A DNA stretch of 44,999 nucleotides from Acidobacteriota bacterium (GCA_027592785.1 JAQCLD010000002.1:1-44999), one strand, 5' to 3'; shown: positions 25,856-33,973, numbered from the stretch's first letter. Notes: generated by a model not told the origin, from the letters alone. A program made the numbers and translations.

Positions 25856-26461
25856 TTACCTCGTCGCCAACCACAAGACGACAGAAAAGCCGAGCGAACT
25901 TGCTGCGATCAGCTGAGCCCAGCGCATTCCGGGGCGCGTATCGAGCCACAGATAGATACCGGAAACAGTCATAAAGAAGAACGCCCAGGCTGCGAATTCG
26001 TTGTAGAAACCCCACAGCCGTGCCGCCCTCGTCGTCGGACCCCGCCGCGAGAAGGCCGTGTGCATCGTCGACAGGAACCCAATGATGCTGTTCTGGCGAA
26101 TCTCCATCCGGGAGATGCCTTGGTCTTCCAGGTACGTCACGTCGCGGCGGCCGCTCGCTGTGAACACGTAAAACGCTAGGTTGCCACTCTCGTCACGCCG
26201 GATGTTGTAGTGGCCGCCGCGTAGCGGAATATAAATGTTGTCAAAGACGTAGCGGGCCAGAGCCTTGTCGTCCAGGTTTGCGGGCGCGGTCAGAGGCGTA
26301 TCCTGAACGGACGAAATGTCCGGCGGCTGGTAGTTTCCGGGGCCAGGTGCGAACGCGCCAGCGACTCCGATTACGCCCCACACAACAAAGGCTGTAAACG
26401 TCAGCAACCCGGCGTACGTGTGCAACTTCTTCATCCATTTGAGGACCGCTCTCTTCGACAT
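25856..26461 (-). CDS. PepSY-associated TM protein, first of a pair
   Basis: This 201-residue protein starts with a basic segment and a helix (KLHTYAGLLTFTAFVVWGVI), a pattern typical of PepSY_TM proteins. A periplasmic domain of about 90 residues follows, then MHTAFSRRG and two or three helices near the C-terminus (FAAWAFFFMTVSGIYLWL). Full-length PepSY_TM reductase-like proteins are usually two to three times longer, so the system here looks split over two half-size genes. Membrane-boundary His residues (KLHTYAG, MHTAF) could be haem ligands; this is inference. Confidence 0.82.
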   Translation of the reverse strand: MSKRAVLKWMKKLHTYAGLLTFTAFVVWGVIGVAGAFAPGPGNYQPPDISSVQDTPLTAPANLDDKALARYVFDNIYIPLRGGHYNIRRDESGNLAFYVFTASGRRDVTYLEDQGISRMEIRQNSIIGFLSTMHTAFSRRGPTTRAARLWGFYNEFAAWAFFFMTVSGIYLWLDTRPGMRWAQLIAASSLGFSVVLWLATR

Positions 26462-26509
26462 ACGTGCAGTCTAGGTTAGAGAACTTGGCGAGAGCGGGCA
26501 ACGTCGAAT

Positions 26510-27496
26510 TCAGTCGACTGGTATCAGGCGGCCTTCTTCCGAGATTTCGAGCCAACCTGGCGCCCAATCCAGCACATTGCCGCTCATGCTTGCTGCATAG
26601 ATATGCCCGTTCACGGCGGCATGCAATCCGTGCCCGGGACTCTCGAGCGACTTCAAAATTTCTCCTGTTTTCGGATCGATCTTCATGATCCGCCCGGAGA
26701 GTCCGCCAAGCGTCTCGTTCTCGATGTGATCGCGTGCCGAGAGAATCCATAGCTGGCCTTGCTTATCGAAGCTGATACCCTGCGTGGCCCCGTGGTGCGT
26801 CCACTGCCTCAAGAACTTCCCATTCGGGTCGAAGACTTGAATGCGATTGTTCGTGCGATCCGCTACGTAGACAGCACCGTCGGGACCGACAGCGATCGAA
26901 TGAGCTGTGTGGAACTCCCCTGTCCCCTTACCGCGTTTACCCCAAGCCAGAATGAACTTGCCGTCCTTCGAGAACTTCACGATCCGTGAGTTGCCGTAGC
27001 CGTCCGCCACATAGAACTCGCCCGCTGGCGTGAAGGCCACGTCCGCGGGACGATTGAAATGCGTCTCGTCTTCCGCGGCGACGCCTTTCTCCCCCAGCGT
27101 CAGCAGCAGCTTGCCCTCGGAGGTGAACTTGAATAGCTGGTGATCGCCGTAATCCGTCACCCAAACGTTGTCGTACGGGTCGACGCGAATGCCGTGGCGA
27201 CGTCCGAACATTCCGCGTCCCCACGAACGCAGGAAATGGCCCGACTCATCGAAGACCAAGATGGGGTCAGCCTCTTCTCCGCGATGGAATACGTAGACGT
27301 TCCCTTTGGAATCGCCGGACACCGCCGATACGCGCCCGAATACCCAGCCCTTCGGCATCGAGCTCGGCTCCAGGCCAAACCGCGCATTCACGCGGTACCT
27401 GAGCAACCCGCCCTCATGCGGATACCAGCCCTGCTGGGCCTCGACGACCAGCTGCCCCGCTAAAACGGCGATCGCTACCGCTAGGAGAGTTCGCAT
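26510..27496 (-). CDS. Secreted NHL-repeat beta-propeller protein
   Basis: This 328-residue protein has a signal peptide (MRTLLAVAIAVLAGQLVV) and about six NHL-type blades. Repeated units include VTDYGDHQLFKFTSEGKLL, VADGYGNSRIVKFSKDGKF and VADRTNNRIQVFDPNGKFL. The family includes the lyase half of peptide-amidating enzymes (PAL) and many non-enzymatic propellers. I do not see enough to claim lyase activity. The frame is open far upstream to 28258, but that part is antisense-like and overlaps the SMP-30 gene. ATG 27496 follows GAGGTG with 5-base spacing and begins the leader. Confidence 0.88.
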   Translation of the reverse strand: MRTLLAVAIAVLAGQLVVEAQQGWYPHEGGLLRYRVNARFGLEPSSMPKGWVFGRVSAVSGDSKGNVYVFHRGEEADPILVFDESGHFLRSWGRGMFGRRHGIRVDPYDNVWVTDYGDHQLFKFTSEGKLLLTLGEKGVAAEDETHFNRPADVAFTPAGEFYVADGYGNSRIVKFSKDGKFILAWGKRGKGTGEFHTAHSIAVGPDGAVYVADRTNNRIQVFDPNGKFLRQWTHHGATQGISFDKQGQLWILSARDHIENETLGGLSGRIMKIDPKTGEILKSLESPGHGLHAAVNGHIYAASMSGNVLDWAPGWLEISEEGRLIPVD

Positions 27497-27540
27497 GTAC
27501 GCACCTCGTGTTTCGGTCGATGAGTCTACCGCAAACCGGA

Positions 27541-28467
27541 TCAGCGAGGTCGCAGCGAAGAGACTCCCGTCACGTCCGCCAAATTGAGTCGATAGACACG
27601 CCCCGGAGTATTGCTGCGGTGGCCTGTGCTGCCGGTGATGTACAACTCGTTGAGGTCGGTGCCGCCGAATACAAGATTGCTGGCGTCGTAGTTGCCCGCG
27701 GGCAGGGTCCTCAACGGACTTCCGTCCGGCGCAAGAACTTTGACCGTCGAAGTGCCCAGATGCGCGACGTAGAGGTTGCCGTTCGTATCGAGCGCCATCC
27801 CATCCGGCTCTGGCTGGTGACCCTCGCGAAACGGCAACTGTGCGAATTCTTCCAACGCGCCCAACTTTCCCTGGCCGTCGACTGCAAACTTCACCACACG
27901 ATTCGGCAGCGTCTCGGCGACAAACAAGGTGCGGCCGTCTTGGCTCAGGACCAATCCGTTGGGCACCCACATCCCGCTGGCGACGAGATGAGTTACTCCG
28001 GACGAATCGACATAGTGCACGGTTCCAATTGGCTTGTCGCGTGAGCCGCCGGGATCGGTGAAATAGAAACCGCCGTGCTGATCGAGCGTCAGGTCGTTCG
28101 GAGCACGTAGCGGCGCACCATCGCATTCGGTGGACGCGGGGCGGATCACTTTGCCCGTTGGATCGAACAATACGATTGCTCGATCGCCCGTCACACAGAG
28201 CAGATGGTTGCCGTCCGGCAAAATCTTGTGTCCGTTGGCGCCCGACGTTGCCGCCCATACCGCGCTCGAACCGTTGGGCGCCACGCGTGTCACAAGGCGC
28301 CCGTGCGTGAAAAAGAAATTGCCTTCGTAGTCGAAGACCGGCCCTTCCGAGAACTCTTCGCTGCGCGCGAATTCGACGGGCGCCTGACTGTCCTGAGCGG
28401 TTCCAGCTAATGCCATGGTCGCCCCGAGACCAACGCCTACAAAACGTCTCCGATTTATGAGCTTCAT
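27541..28467 (-). CDS. SMP-30/gluconolactonase-like protein with export leader
   Basis: This 308-residue six-bladed propeller of the SMP-30/gluconolaconase/LRE family hydrolyses lactones or related esters with a divalent metal. An N-terminal INRRRFVGVGLGATMALAG looks like a Tat leader. Family motifs include SEGPVFDYEGNFFFT, the metal-binding Glu in that segment, APNDLTLDQHGGFYFTDP and PNGLVLSQDGRTLFV. The NHL-propeller gene follows 44 bases downstream on the same strand. No Shine-Dalgarno sequence is present; a TATACT lies 12 bases upstream of the ATG. Confidence 0.9.
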   Translation of the reverse strand: MKLINRRRFVGVGLGATMALAGTAQDSQAPVEFARSEEFSEGPVFDYEGNFFFTHGRLVTRVAPNGSSAVWAATSGANGHKILPDGNHLLCVTGDRAIVLFDPTGKVIRPASTECDGAPLRAPNDLTLDQHGGFYFTDPGGSRDKPIGTVHYVDSSGVTHLVASGMWVPNGLVLSQDGRTLFVAETLPNRVVKFAVDGQGKLGALEEFAQLPFREGHQPEPDGMALDTNGNLYVAHLGTSTVKVLAPDGSPLRTLPAGNYDASNLVFGGTDLNELYITGSTGHRSNTPGRVYRLNLADVTGVSSLRPR

Positions 28468-28479
28468 ATGGCCGAGCCG

Positions 28480-28485
28480 AGTATA
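28480..28485 (-). promoter_or_regulatory. Possible -10 element upstream of the SMP-30 gene
   Basis: TATACT on the minus strand lies 12 bases before the ATG at 28467. It would give a 5' leader of only about five bases and no ribosome binding site. No clear -35 is seen. Confidence 0.35.
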
Positions 28486-28528
28486 GCCGCTCCGGGCTCT
28501 GCTAATCTAGCGGCTCTCCGATCCGCAC

Positions 28529-29872
28529 GTGGACCCCTATCGCCTCACTCCAGATGCTGTCCGAGAGCCCCCAACGGGTTTTCTCGGGGCTCTGCGTTCC
28601 GTCGGCCCAGGCCTCATCCTCGCCGGGGCAATCGTCGGTTCGGGAGAACTTATCGCCACGACGGTATTGGGCGCGGAGAACGGCTATTCGCTGCTGTGGT
28701 TGATCCTGCTGAGCTGTGTGGTCAAGGTTGTTGTCCAAAACCAGATCGGACGCTATGCGATCGCCACCGGCGAGACCGGGCTCGAAGGGCTCAATCGGGT
28801 TCCCGGTCCGCGTCTGGGCGCGTCGTGGCCCGTCTGGTTCTGGCTGCTGATGGTCTCCGCCGTGATGTTCCCCGTCGGCGGAATGCTCGGCGCCGTGGGC
28901 GAAGTTCTGAACGGATTGGCGCCGTCCGTTTCCGTTGCCGCTTGGGTTTGGATCATCGACGCCGTAACGCTCGCGCTGTTGCTAGGCGGTCGCTACGCCA
29001 TCATCGAGAAAACTTCGATGGCGCTTGTCTGCCTGTTCACCGTCGTCACCGTCGGCGCCGCGTGCTTGCTGATAACCGACCCCACCTACTTCTCGTGGAG
29101 CGACATCTTGGCGGGGCTTTCTTTCCAGCGGCCGGACGGCGGTCTCGCCACCGCCGCTGCCGTATTCGGGGCCACCGGAGTCGGCGCCGGCGAACTGATC
29201 ATGTACCCCTACTGGTGCATCGAGAAAGGCTACGCGCGCTACGCGGGACCGCCCGACGGCAGCCCCGCCTGGATTCAACGGGTGCACGGCTGGACGAAGA
29301 TCATGAGCCTTGATGTCGCCGGCGCATTGGTCCTGTATACCCTATCGACGGTAGCTTTTTATCTTTTGGGCGCGGGAGTCCTTTCTAAGTTAGGGACGCC
29401 TCCAGCCGGAGCGAACATGGTGGCGGCGTTATCGAAGATCTATACCGCCACACTGGGTCCTTGGTCGCTGCCCCTGTTTCTGGCCGGCGCCGTGGCTGTC
29501 TTCTATTCGTCGATCTTTTCCGCTACGGCCGCCCACGGCAGAATCCTAGCGGATTTTGCTGTCGTCAACGGGTGGCGGCGCCGCGACGACTACCGCGGCC
29601 GCCTGTTTCTGACACGCGCCGCGATCGTCGCCACGCTGCTCATCCCCACGCTCTGTTTCTTTCTGATCAACGAGCCCGTATTCATGGTGAAAATCGGCGG
29701 AGTCGCGCAGGCACTCATGCTGCCGGTGATCGGATTTTCCACAATCTACCTCGACCGCACGCGCATGCCGCGCACGTTCCGCGCCAACGGCTGGACTCGT
29801 CTCGCGCTGTGGATCTGTAGCGCGGTCATGCTCGTCGCCGCTTCGTACTACGTGATCCGGGCCGTGGTCTAA
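28529..29872 (+). CDS. Nramp-fold divalent cation transporter homologue with altered metal site
   Basis: This is a 447-residue membrane protein with about eleven helices that aligns in pattern with the Nramp family. Canonical Nramp metal transporters carry DPGN in helix 1 and MPH in helix 6. Here helix 1 has GAIVGSGELIATT (GSGE at 37-40) and helix 6 has GATGVGAGELIMYPYW (GAGE at 219-222). The Asp, Asn and Met-His ligands are thus replaced by a repeated G(S/A)GELI motif in each half. The start is GTG 28529 and no ribosome binding site is evident. It is tail-to-tail with the dehydrogenase gene, sharing CTAA. The substrate is open. Confidence 0.87.
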   Translation: MDPYRLTPDAVREPPTGFLGALRSVGPGLILAGAIVGSGELIATTVLGAENGYSLLWLILLSCVVKVVVQNQIGRYAIATGETGLEGLNRVPGPRLGASWPVWFWLLMVSAVMFPVGGMLGAVGEVLNGLAPSVSVAAWVWIIDAVTLALLLGGRYAIIEKTSMALVCLFTVVTVGAACLLITDPTYFSWSDILAGLSFQRPDGGLATAAAVFGATGVGAGELIMYPYWCIEKGYARYAGPPDGSPAWIQRVHGWTKIMSLDVAGALVLYTLSTVAFYLLGAGVLSKLGTPPAGANMVAALSKIYTATLGPWSLPLFLAGAVAVFYSSIFSATAAHGRILADFAVVNGWRRRDDYRGRLFLTRAAIVATLLIPTLCFFLINEPVFMVKIGGVAQALMLPVIGFSTIYLDRTRMPRTFRANGWTRLALWICSAVMLVAASYYVIRAVV

Positions 29873-30948
29873 GACAACGCGCGAAGCTCGCGCCATAGCG
29901 CAAGAGACTCGGCACAGCGAATCAGCCCGGCAACGGTTTCATCGTTCAGCGGGATGCCCTCTTTCGCGTAGCGCCGTGCGGTGGAAGCTTCCAACTCGCC
30001 CGGCGCATAGACCTTGTCGCATCCCGGTGCTAGCCCGCTTTCGCGAATCTGCCGAATCACCTTGTCCACGCGTTGCCCGAACTCGACGACATCCGTAAAG
30101 GCCTCAACACTCATCGCCAGCAAGAACTGCCCATCGCGCCCGGCGAATGCTCCGTCGATCATATTGCCGGAGTCCGTACCATAGCTCGCCCCTGCCAGCG
30201 CGGTGGAAAGGACGCCCATGACCACCGCCAGCCCGACTCCCTTGTAATCGCCAATCGGCCGCAGCAACCCGTCGACTGCTGCCGCGGCGTCCGTAGTTGG
30301 GCTGCCTTGCGCGTCGAATGCCCAGCCTTCGGGCAGATCGAGACCCTTCTGTTGGTAGATGCGAATCTTACCGTGCGAAGACGCGCTGAAGGCCGCATCG
30401 ATGACGATCGGACCTTCCTCCCCCGCAGGTATCGCCACGGCCAACGGGTTGATTCCGACAATCTTGTCCGTGCCGCCCCAAGGCGCCATCGTTGGCAACG
30501 CGTTCGTCGTCGCCAGGCCAATCATGTTTTCTTCGAGCGCCATCATCGCGAAATAGGCCAGCGCTCCGCAGTGATTGCTGCCTCGCACGGCCGCAGCAGC
30601 GATGCCTGTCGTACGCGCCCTTTCGATGGCTCGCTTCATCGCCAACGCCGAGCCGATCTGCCCCATGCTGTTGCCGCCGTCGACGACGATAGCCCCAACG
30701 CGTTCGCTGGTCACCTGCGGTTCTCCCCGCGGGTCCACGCCCCCGGTTTGGAACTTTGCGACGTAGTCGGGAACACGCAGTACGCCGTGCGAGTGGCAGC
30801 CGCGCAAGTCGGCTACCACAAGCGTTTCTGTGAGCAGCGCGGCATCAGACGCCCGCATTGCGCATTCTTCGAAGATCCGTCCAACGAAGTCTTCGAGTTC
30901 TTGTCTTGCGAAGCGTCTTTCGCGCTCCGCTCCCGGGTAGCCAGCCAT
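29869..30948 (-). CDS. Malate/L-lactate dehydrogenase family (Ldh_2) oxidoreductase
   Basis: This is a 359-residue NAD(P)-dependent dehydrogenase of the Ldh_2 fold, whose members act on malate, L-lactate, ureidoglycolate or 2,3-diketo-L-gulonate. Family blocks are visible: DLRGCHSHGVLRVPDY with the conserved HSHG, VRGSNHCGALAYF with the catalytic His, TTNALPTMAPWGG and INPLAVAIP. The substrate cannot be decided. It is divergent from the serine operon, with 265 bases between the two genes that must hold its promoter, and tail-to-tail with the Nramp-like gene. Confidence 0.93.
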   Translation of the reverse strand: MAGYPGAERERRFARQELEDFVGRIFEECAMRASDAALLTETLVVADLRGCHSHGVLRVPDYVAKFQTGGVDPRGEPQVTSERVGAIVVDGGNSMGQIGSALAMKRAIERARTTGIAAAAVRGSNHCGALAYFAMMALEENMIGLATTNALPTMAPWGGTDKIVGINPLAVAIPAGEEGPIVIDAAFSASSHGKIRIYQQKGLDLPEGWAFDAQGSPTTDAAAAVDGLLRPIGDYKGVGLAVVMGVLSTALAGASYGTDSGNMIDGAFAGRDGQFLLAMSVEAFTDVVEFGQRVDKVIRQIRESGLAPGCDKVYAPGELEASTARRYAKEGIPLNDETVAGLIRCAESLALWRELRALS

Positions 30949-31058
30949 GATTAGTAAATTCCCTCGATGCAGGCCGAAATTGTAGCGCGCTGGCGCGATC
31001 TGCCTCCAGCTTTAGCTATGCTGGAATCAGGCGGGTCCTTCAGCGGCCGCCTCTTGCG

Positions 31059-31145
31059 ATGAACACCACTATGCGTCACCTGAGCTCTTGCCGTAGCTGC
31101 TCCAGCTGCGGGGGCGCGCGCTGTTCGTCGTGTTCGTGTTGTTGA
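31059..31145 (+). CDS. Candidate Ser/Cys/Gly-rich leader peptide of the serine operon
   Basis: This is a 28-residue reading frame from ATG 31059 (or ATG 31071) to TGA 31143-31145. The last 20 codons (31083-31142) contain 8 Ser, 7 Cys and 2 Gly, so 17 of 20 are serine-family amino acids; the peptide ends in Cys-Cys before the stop. Ser is written with AGC, TCT, TCC and TCG, and Cys with TGC and TGT, so a simple DNA repeat does not explain the bias. It lies 68 bases before the phosphoserine aminotransferase candidate and serA. Leader peptides rich in a pathway's product are classical sensors of charged tRNA. No Shine-Dalgarno sequence is seen; a -10-like TATGCT lies at 31017-31022. Confidence 0.6.
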   Translation: MNTTMRHLSSCRSCSSCGGARCSSCSCC

Positions 31146-31186
31146 AGCCGGTCGTTCCCGACTTGGTTTCGCTTCCGCCCCCGGCT
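31109..31186 (+). promoter_or_regulatory. Alternative RNA pairings behind the leader peptide (putative attenuator)
   Basis: Three pairings can be drawn. P1: 31109-31116 (CGGGGGCG, inside the leader) with 31176-31183 (CGCCCCCG), 8 bp perfect. P2: 31146-31151 (AGCCGG) with 31181-31186 (CCGGCT), 6 bp. P3: 31144-31154 with 31159-31170, 11 pairs including 2 G-U and one bulge, loop TTCC. P2 excludes both P1 and P3, while P1 and P3 are compatible. A ribosome paused on the Ser/Cys codons would cover the left arm of P1. No U-run follows, so control would be through translation or Rho and not by an intrinsic terminator. Confidence 0.45.
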
Positions 31187-31213
31187 CCCTAAAACATTGA
31201 GGTTCCCGCACTC

Positions 31214-32368
31214 ATGTATGTCCGTAAACTTCGTCTTTTGACCCCCGGCCCGACGCCGCTTCTCCCAGCCGCCGTGCGCGCCATGTCTGCGCCAGACATG
31301 CACCACCGCACCAAGGACTTTGTCGACGTTTACGTGAACGTCATCAAGGACCTGAAGTACCTCTACGGCAGCGACAACCAGGTTGCGCTGTTCGCTTCTT
31401 CCGGCTCGGGAGCCATGGAAGCCTCGGTCTCGAACCTGTTCAGCCCTGGCGAAAAAGTCATCGTCTGCCAGGCCGGTAAGTTCGGCGAGCGGTGGACGAA
31501 ACTCGCCAAGGCTTTCGGCCTCGAAGCCATCGTCATCGAAGAGCCCTACGGTTCAGTCGTTGAGCCCGAGCAAGTCGAGAAGGCGCTCAAAGAGAATCCC
31601 GACGTCAAAGGCGTCTTCGTGCAGGCCAGCGAGACTTCCACCGGAGTTGCGCACGACATCGAAGCCATGGGCAAGATCGTCGCCAAGACTGACGCGCTGT
31701 TCATCATCGACGCCATCACCGGCCTCGGCACCATGCCGCTCGACATCGAAGGCTGGGGCCTCGACGTGGTCATCGGCGGCTCACAGAAGGCCGTCATGAT
31801 TCCTCCGGGGCTTGCTTTCGCCTCCGTCAGCGCCAAGGCCTGGGAAAAAGAGAAGACGGCCAAGAACCGCTACTTCTACTTCAGCCTGAAGGCGCACGCC
31901 GAAGGCGGCCTCGACGGCAACTCGCCGTTCACGCCCGCGACCTCGCTGATGCTTGGCCTGGGTGCGGCGCTTGAATTCATCCGCGAAGTGGGCCGCGAAA
32001 ACCTCATCGAGAACGCTCAACTGCTCGCCAAAGCCAGCCGCGCCGCTGCCGGCGCTCTTGGCCTCGAACTCTTCGCCAAGAAGAACCCAGCCTCCTCGGT
32101 GACGGCCATCCGCTCCCCCGAGGGCATCGATTCGGGCAAGATCGTCAAGGGCTTCCGCGACGATTTCGGGGCCATCATCGCCAACGGACAAGGCACGATG
32201 AAGGGCCAAATCTTTCGCATCGCCCATCTGGGTTATTTCGATTTTCCGGACCTGTTTGGCACCTTTGCGGAATTGGAGTTGATCCTCGCTGGCCTGGGTC
32301 ACGATGTGACCTTCGGAACCGGCGTCGCTGCCGTGCAGAAGGTTTACGCCGAAGCCGCCAAGAAGTAG
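31214..32368 (+). CDS. Class V PLP aminotransferase, probable phosphoserine aminotransferase
   Basis: This is a 384-residue fold-type I aminotransferase of the serine-pyruvate/alanine-glyoxylate group. It has the N-terminal LLTPGPTPL block, FASSGSGAMEA for cofactor binding, FIIDAITGLGTMPLDIEGWG, and the Schiff-base Lys192 in GGSQKAVMIPPG. The serA gene follows at once, and the same pairing occurs in other bacteria and archaea lacking classical SerC. I therefore infer conversion of 3-phosphohydroxypyruvate to phosphoserine; serine-glyoxylate exchange is the main alternative. TGAGG lies 11 bases before the ATG. No serB-like phosphatase is in the window. Confidence 0.9.
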   Translation: MYVRKLRLLTPGPTPLLPAAVRAMSAPDMHHRTKDFVDVYVNVIKDLKYLYGSDNQVALFASSGSGAMEASVSNLFSPGEKVIVCQAGKFGERWTKLAKAFGLEAIVIEEPYGSVVEPEQVEKALKENPDVKGVFVQASETSTGVAHDIEAMGKIVAKTDALFIIDAITGLGTMPLDIEGWGLDVVIGGSQKAVMIPPGLAFASVSAKAWEKEKTAKNRYFYFSLKAHAEGGLDGNSPFTPATSLMLGLGAALEFIREVGRENLIENAQLLAKASRAAAGALGLELFAKKNPASSVTAIRSPEGIDSGKIVKGFRDDFGAIIANGQGTMKGQIFRIAHLGYFDFPDLFGTFAELELILAGLGHDVTFGTGVAAVQKVYAEAAKK

Positions 32369-32389
32369 CCGCCGCAAGAGTTGAAGACC

Positions 32390-33973
32390 ATGAATATCCT
32401 AGTCGCCGACGCCGTTTCTCCCGCCGCGATTGCGGTCCTTCAAGCTGAACCGAGCTTCAACGTCATCGTTTCGAATAAGGACGATTTCCGCAATCACCTA
32501 GCCGACGCTAACGCCATTCTGGTGCGCAGCGCCGTCACCGTCAGCGAAGACGTTCTCGATGCCGCGCCGAACCTCAAGGTCATCGGCCGCGCCGGCGTCG
32601 GCGTCGACAACGTAGACATCCCCGCAGCCACTGCCCGCGGCGTCGTCGTGATGAATACGCCCGGCGGCAACGCCATCGCTGTTGCAGAGCACACTATCGC
32701 CTTCATGCTGTCGCTGGCCCGCTCGATCCCGGCTGCCAGCGCTTCGACGAAGTCGGGCAAGTGGGAGAAGAAGAGGTTCCTCGGCAGCGAACTTTGCGAG
32801 AAGACGCTGGGCATCGTCGGCCTCGGAAACATCGGCATGCAGGTCGCCACGCGTGCGCGTCCTTTCGGCATGAAGATCCTCGCCTACGATCCCTACGTCG
32901 CTAGCGATCTTGCTAAAGACCGCGGCATCGAAATGGTGGAGCTCGACGAACTGTTTGCCTCCGCCGACTATATTTCCCTGCATGTCGCCTTGACCGATCA
33001 AACGCGCGGCATGATTAACAGCGAGTCGATCGCCAAAATGCAGGACGGCGTGCGCATCGTGAACTGCGCCCGCGGTGAACTCGTCAACTCTGCCGACCTG
33101 GAGAAGGCCCTCGCTTCGGGAAAAGTCGCCGGCGCCGCTCTGGACGTCTTCGAGACGGAGCCTCCAGGTGAATCGCCGCTCTTCCAACACGAAAACCTGC
33201 TGGCGACGCCACACATCGGCGGCTCCACCGCTGAGGCGCAGGAGAAAGTCGGCATCCGCATCTCCGAACAGGTCCGCGACTATCTGAAATCCGGCGTCGT
33301 GATGGGTGCGGTCAATATGCCGCCGGTTTCCGCCGCGCAGTACGGCCAACTGGCGCCCTATCTCCGCCTGGCTGAGAACCTCGGTTCCTTTGTGGCGCAA
33401 ATCGCCGACGGCCGCTTGATTCGCATCAAGCTGACCTATTCCGGCGACTTCGGCGAGACCAACTCCGCCTTGATCCGCAACGCTGCTCTAACCGGACTGC
33501 TCAATCGTTTCTTGGAGCAGAAAGCGAACCTGATCAACGCCTCCGGCGTCGCCAAGGATCGCGGCATCGGCGTCAGCGAAACGCGTCGTGGCCGCACGCA
33601 TTTCTCCGATTCGATCACGGTCATGATCGAAACCGAAAAGGGCAAGCGCCAGGCTCAAGGCGCCGTTTTCCCCGATGGTTCTCCGCGCCTCATCAGCATC
33701 GACGGCTTCTACATCGAGGCCCCGCTCAGGGGCGATCTGCTGTTCATGATGAACCACGACGTACCGGGCGTCATCGGACGAATCGGCGAAATCCTAGGCG
33801 GCAGCGGAGTCAATATCGCAGACTTTTCCCTCGGGCGTCTCGAAGAATCAGGCGATGGTCCAGCGACCGCCGTCGCTGTGATTCGCGTCGATCATAGGAT
33901 CCCCGACGACGCGGTCGAGACCCTTGCAGGTTTGGACGCGGTACAGGTCGCCAGGACTGTGCATCTCGGCTAA
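32390..33973 (+). CDS. serA: D-3-phosphoglycerate dehydrogenase SerA
   Basis: This is the first enzyme of the phosphorylated serine pathway, oxidising 3-phosphoglycerate with NAD. It is 527 residues from ATG 32390 and belongs to the long type with a dehydrogenase core, an intervening domain (about 315-445) and a C-terminal ACT domain (about 452-527). Seen motifs are GLGNIGMQVATRARPFGMKI for NAD, catalytic Arg in NCARGELV, Glu in FETEPPGE and His in TPHIGGSTAEAQEKVG. The ACT block NHDVPGVIGRIGEIL is where serine feedback usually binds. A TTG 9 bases upstream is a less likely start. It follows the aminotransferase by 21 bases and would share the leader at 31059. Confidence 0.96.
   Translation: MNILVADAVSPAAIAVLQAEPSFNVIVSNKDDFRNHLADANAILVRSAVTVSEDVLDAAPNLKVIGRAGVGVDNVDIPAATARGVVVMNTPGGNAIAVAEHTIAFMLSLARSIPAASASTKSGKWEKKRFLGSELCEKTLGIVGLGNIGMQVATRARPFGMKILAYDPYVASDLAKDRGIEMVELDELFASADYISLHVALTDQTRGMINSESIAKMQDGVRIVNCARGELVNSADLEKALASGKVAGAALDVFETEPPGESPLFQHENLLATPHIGGSTAEAQEKVGIRISEQVRDYLKSGVVMGAVNMPPVSAAQYGQLAPYLRLAENLGSFVAQIADGRLIRIKLTYSGDFGETNSALIRNAALTGLLNRFLEQKANLINASGVAKDRGIGVSETRRGRTHFSDSITVMIETEKGKRQAQGAVFPDGSPRLISIDGFYIEAPLRGDLLFMMNHDVPGVIGRIGEILGGSGVNIADFSLGRLEESGDGPATAVAVIRVDHRIPDDAVETLAGLDAVQVARTVHLG

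Noticed and set aside
27497..28258. Upstream extension of the NHL-propeller frame
   Set aside because: It overlaps the SMP-30 gene, has no domain, and the real start at 27496 has both a ribosome binding site and a signal peptide.
28468..29313. 281-codon plus-strand Arg-rich frame
   Set aside because: It overlaps the Nramp-like gene in another frame and is dominated by Arg and Pro, with no motif.
31144..31190. Classical intrinsic terminator in the serine leader
   Set aside because: Stems exist but CCCTAAAAC follows instead of a U-run, so I do not call a terminator.
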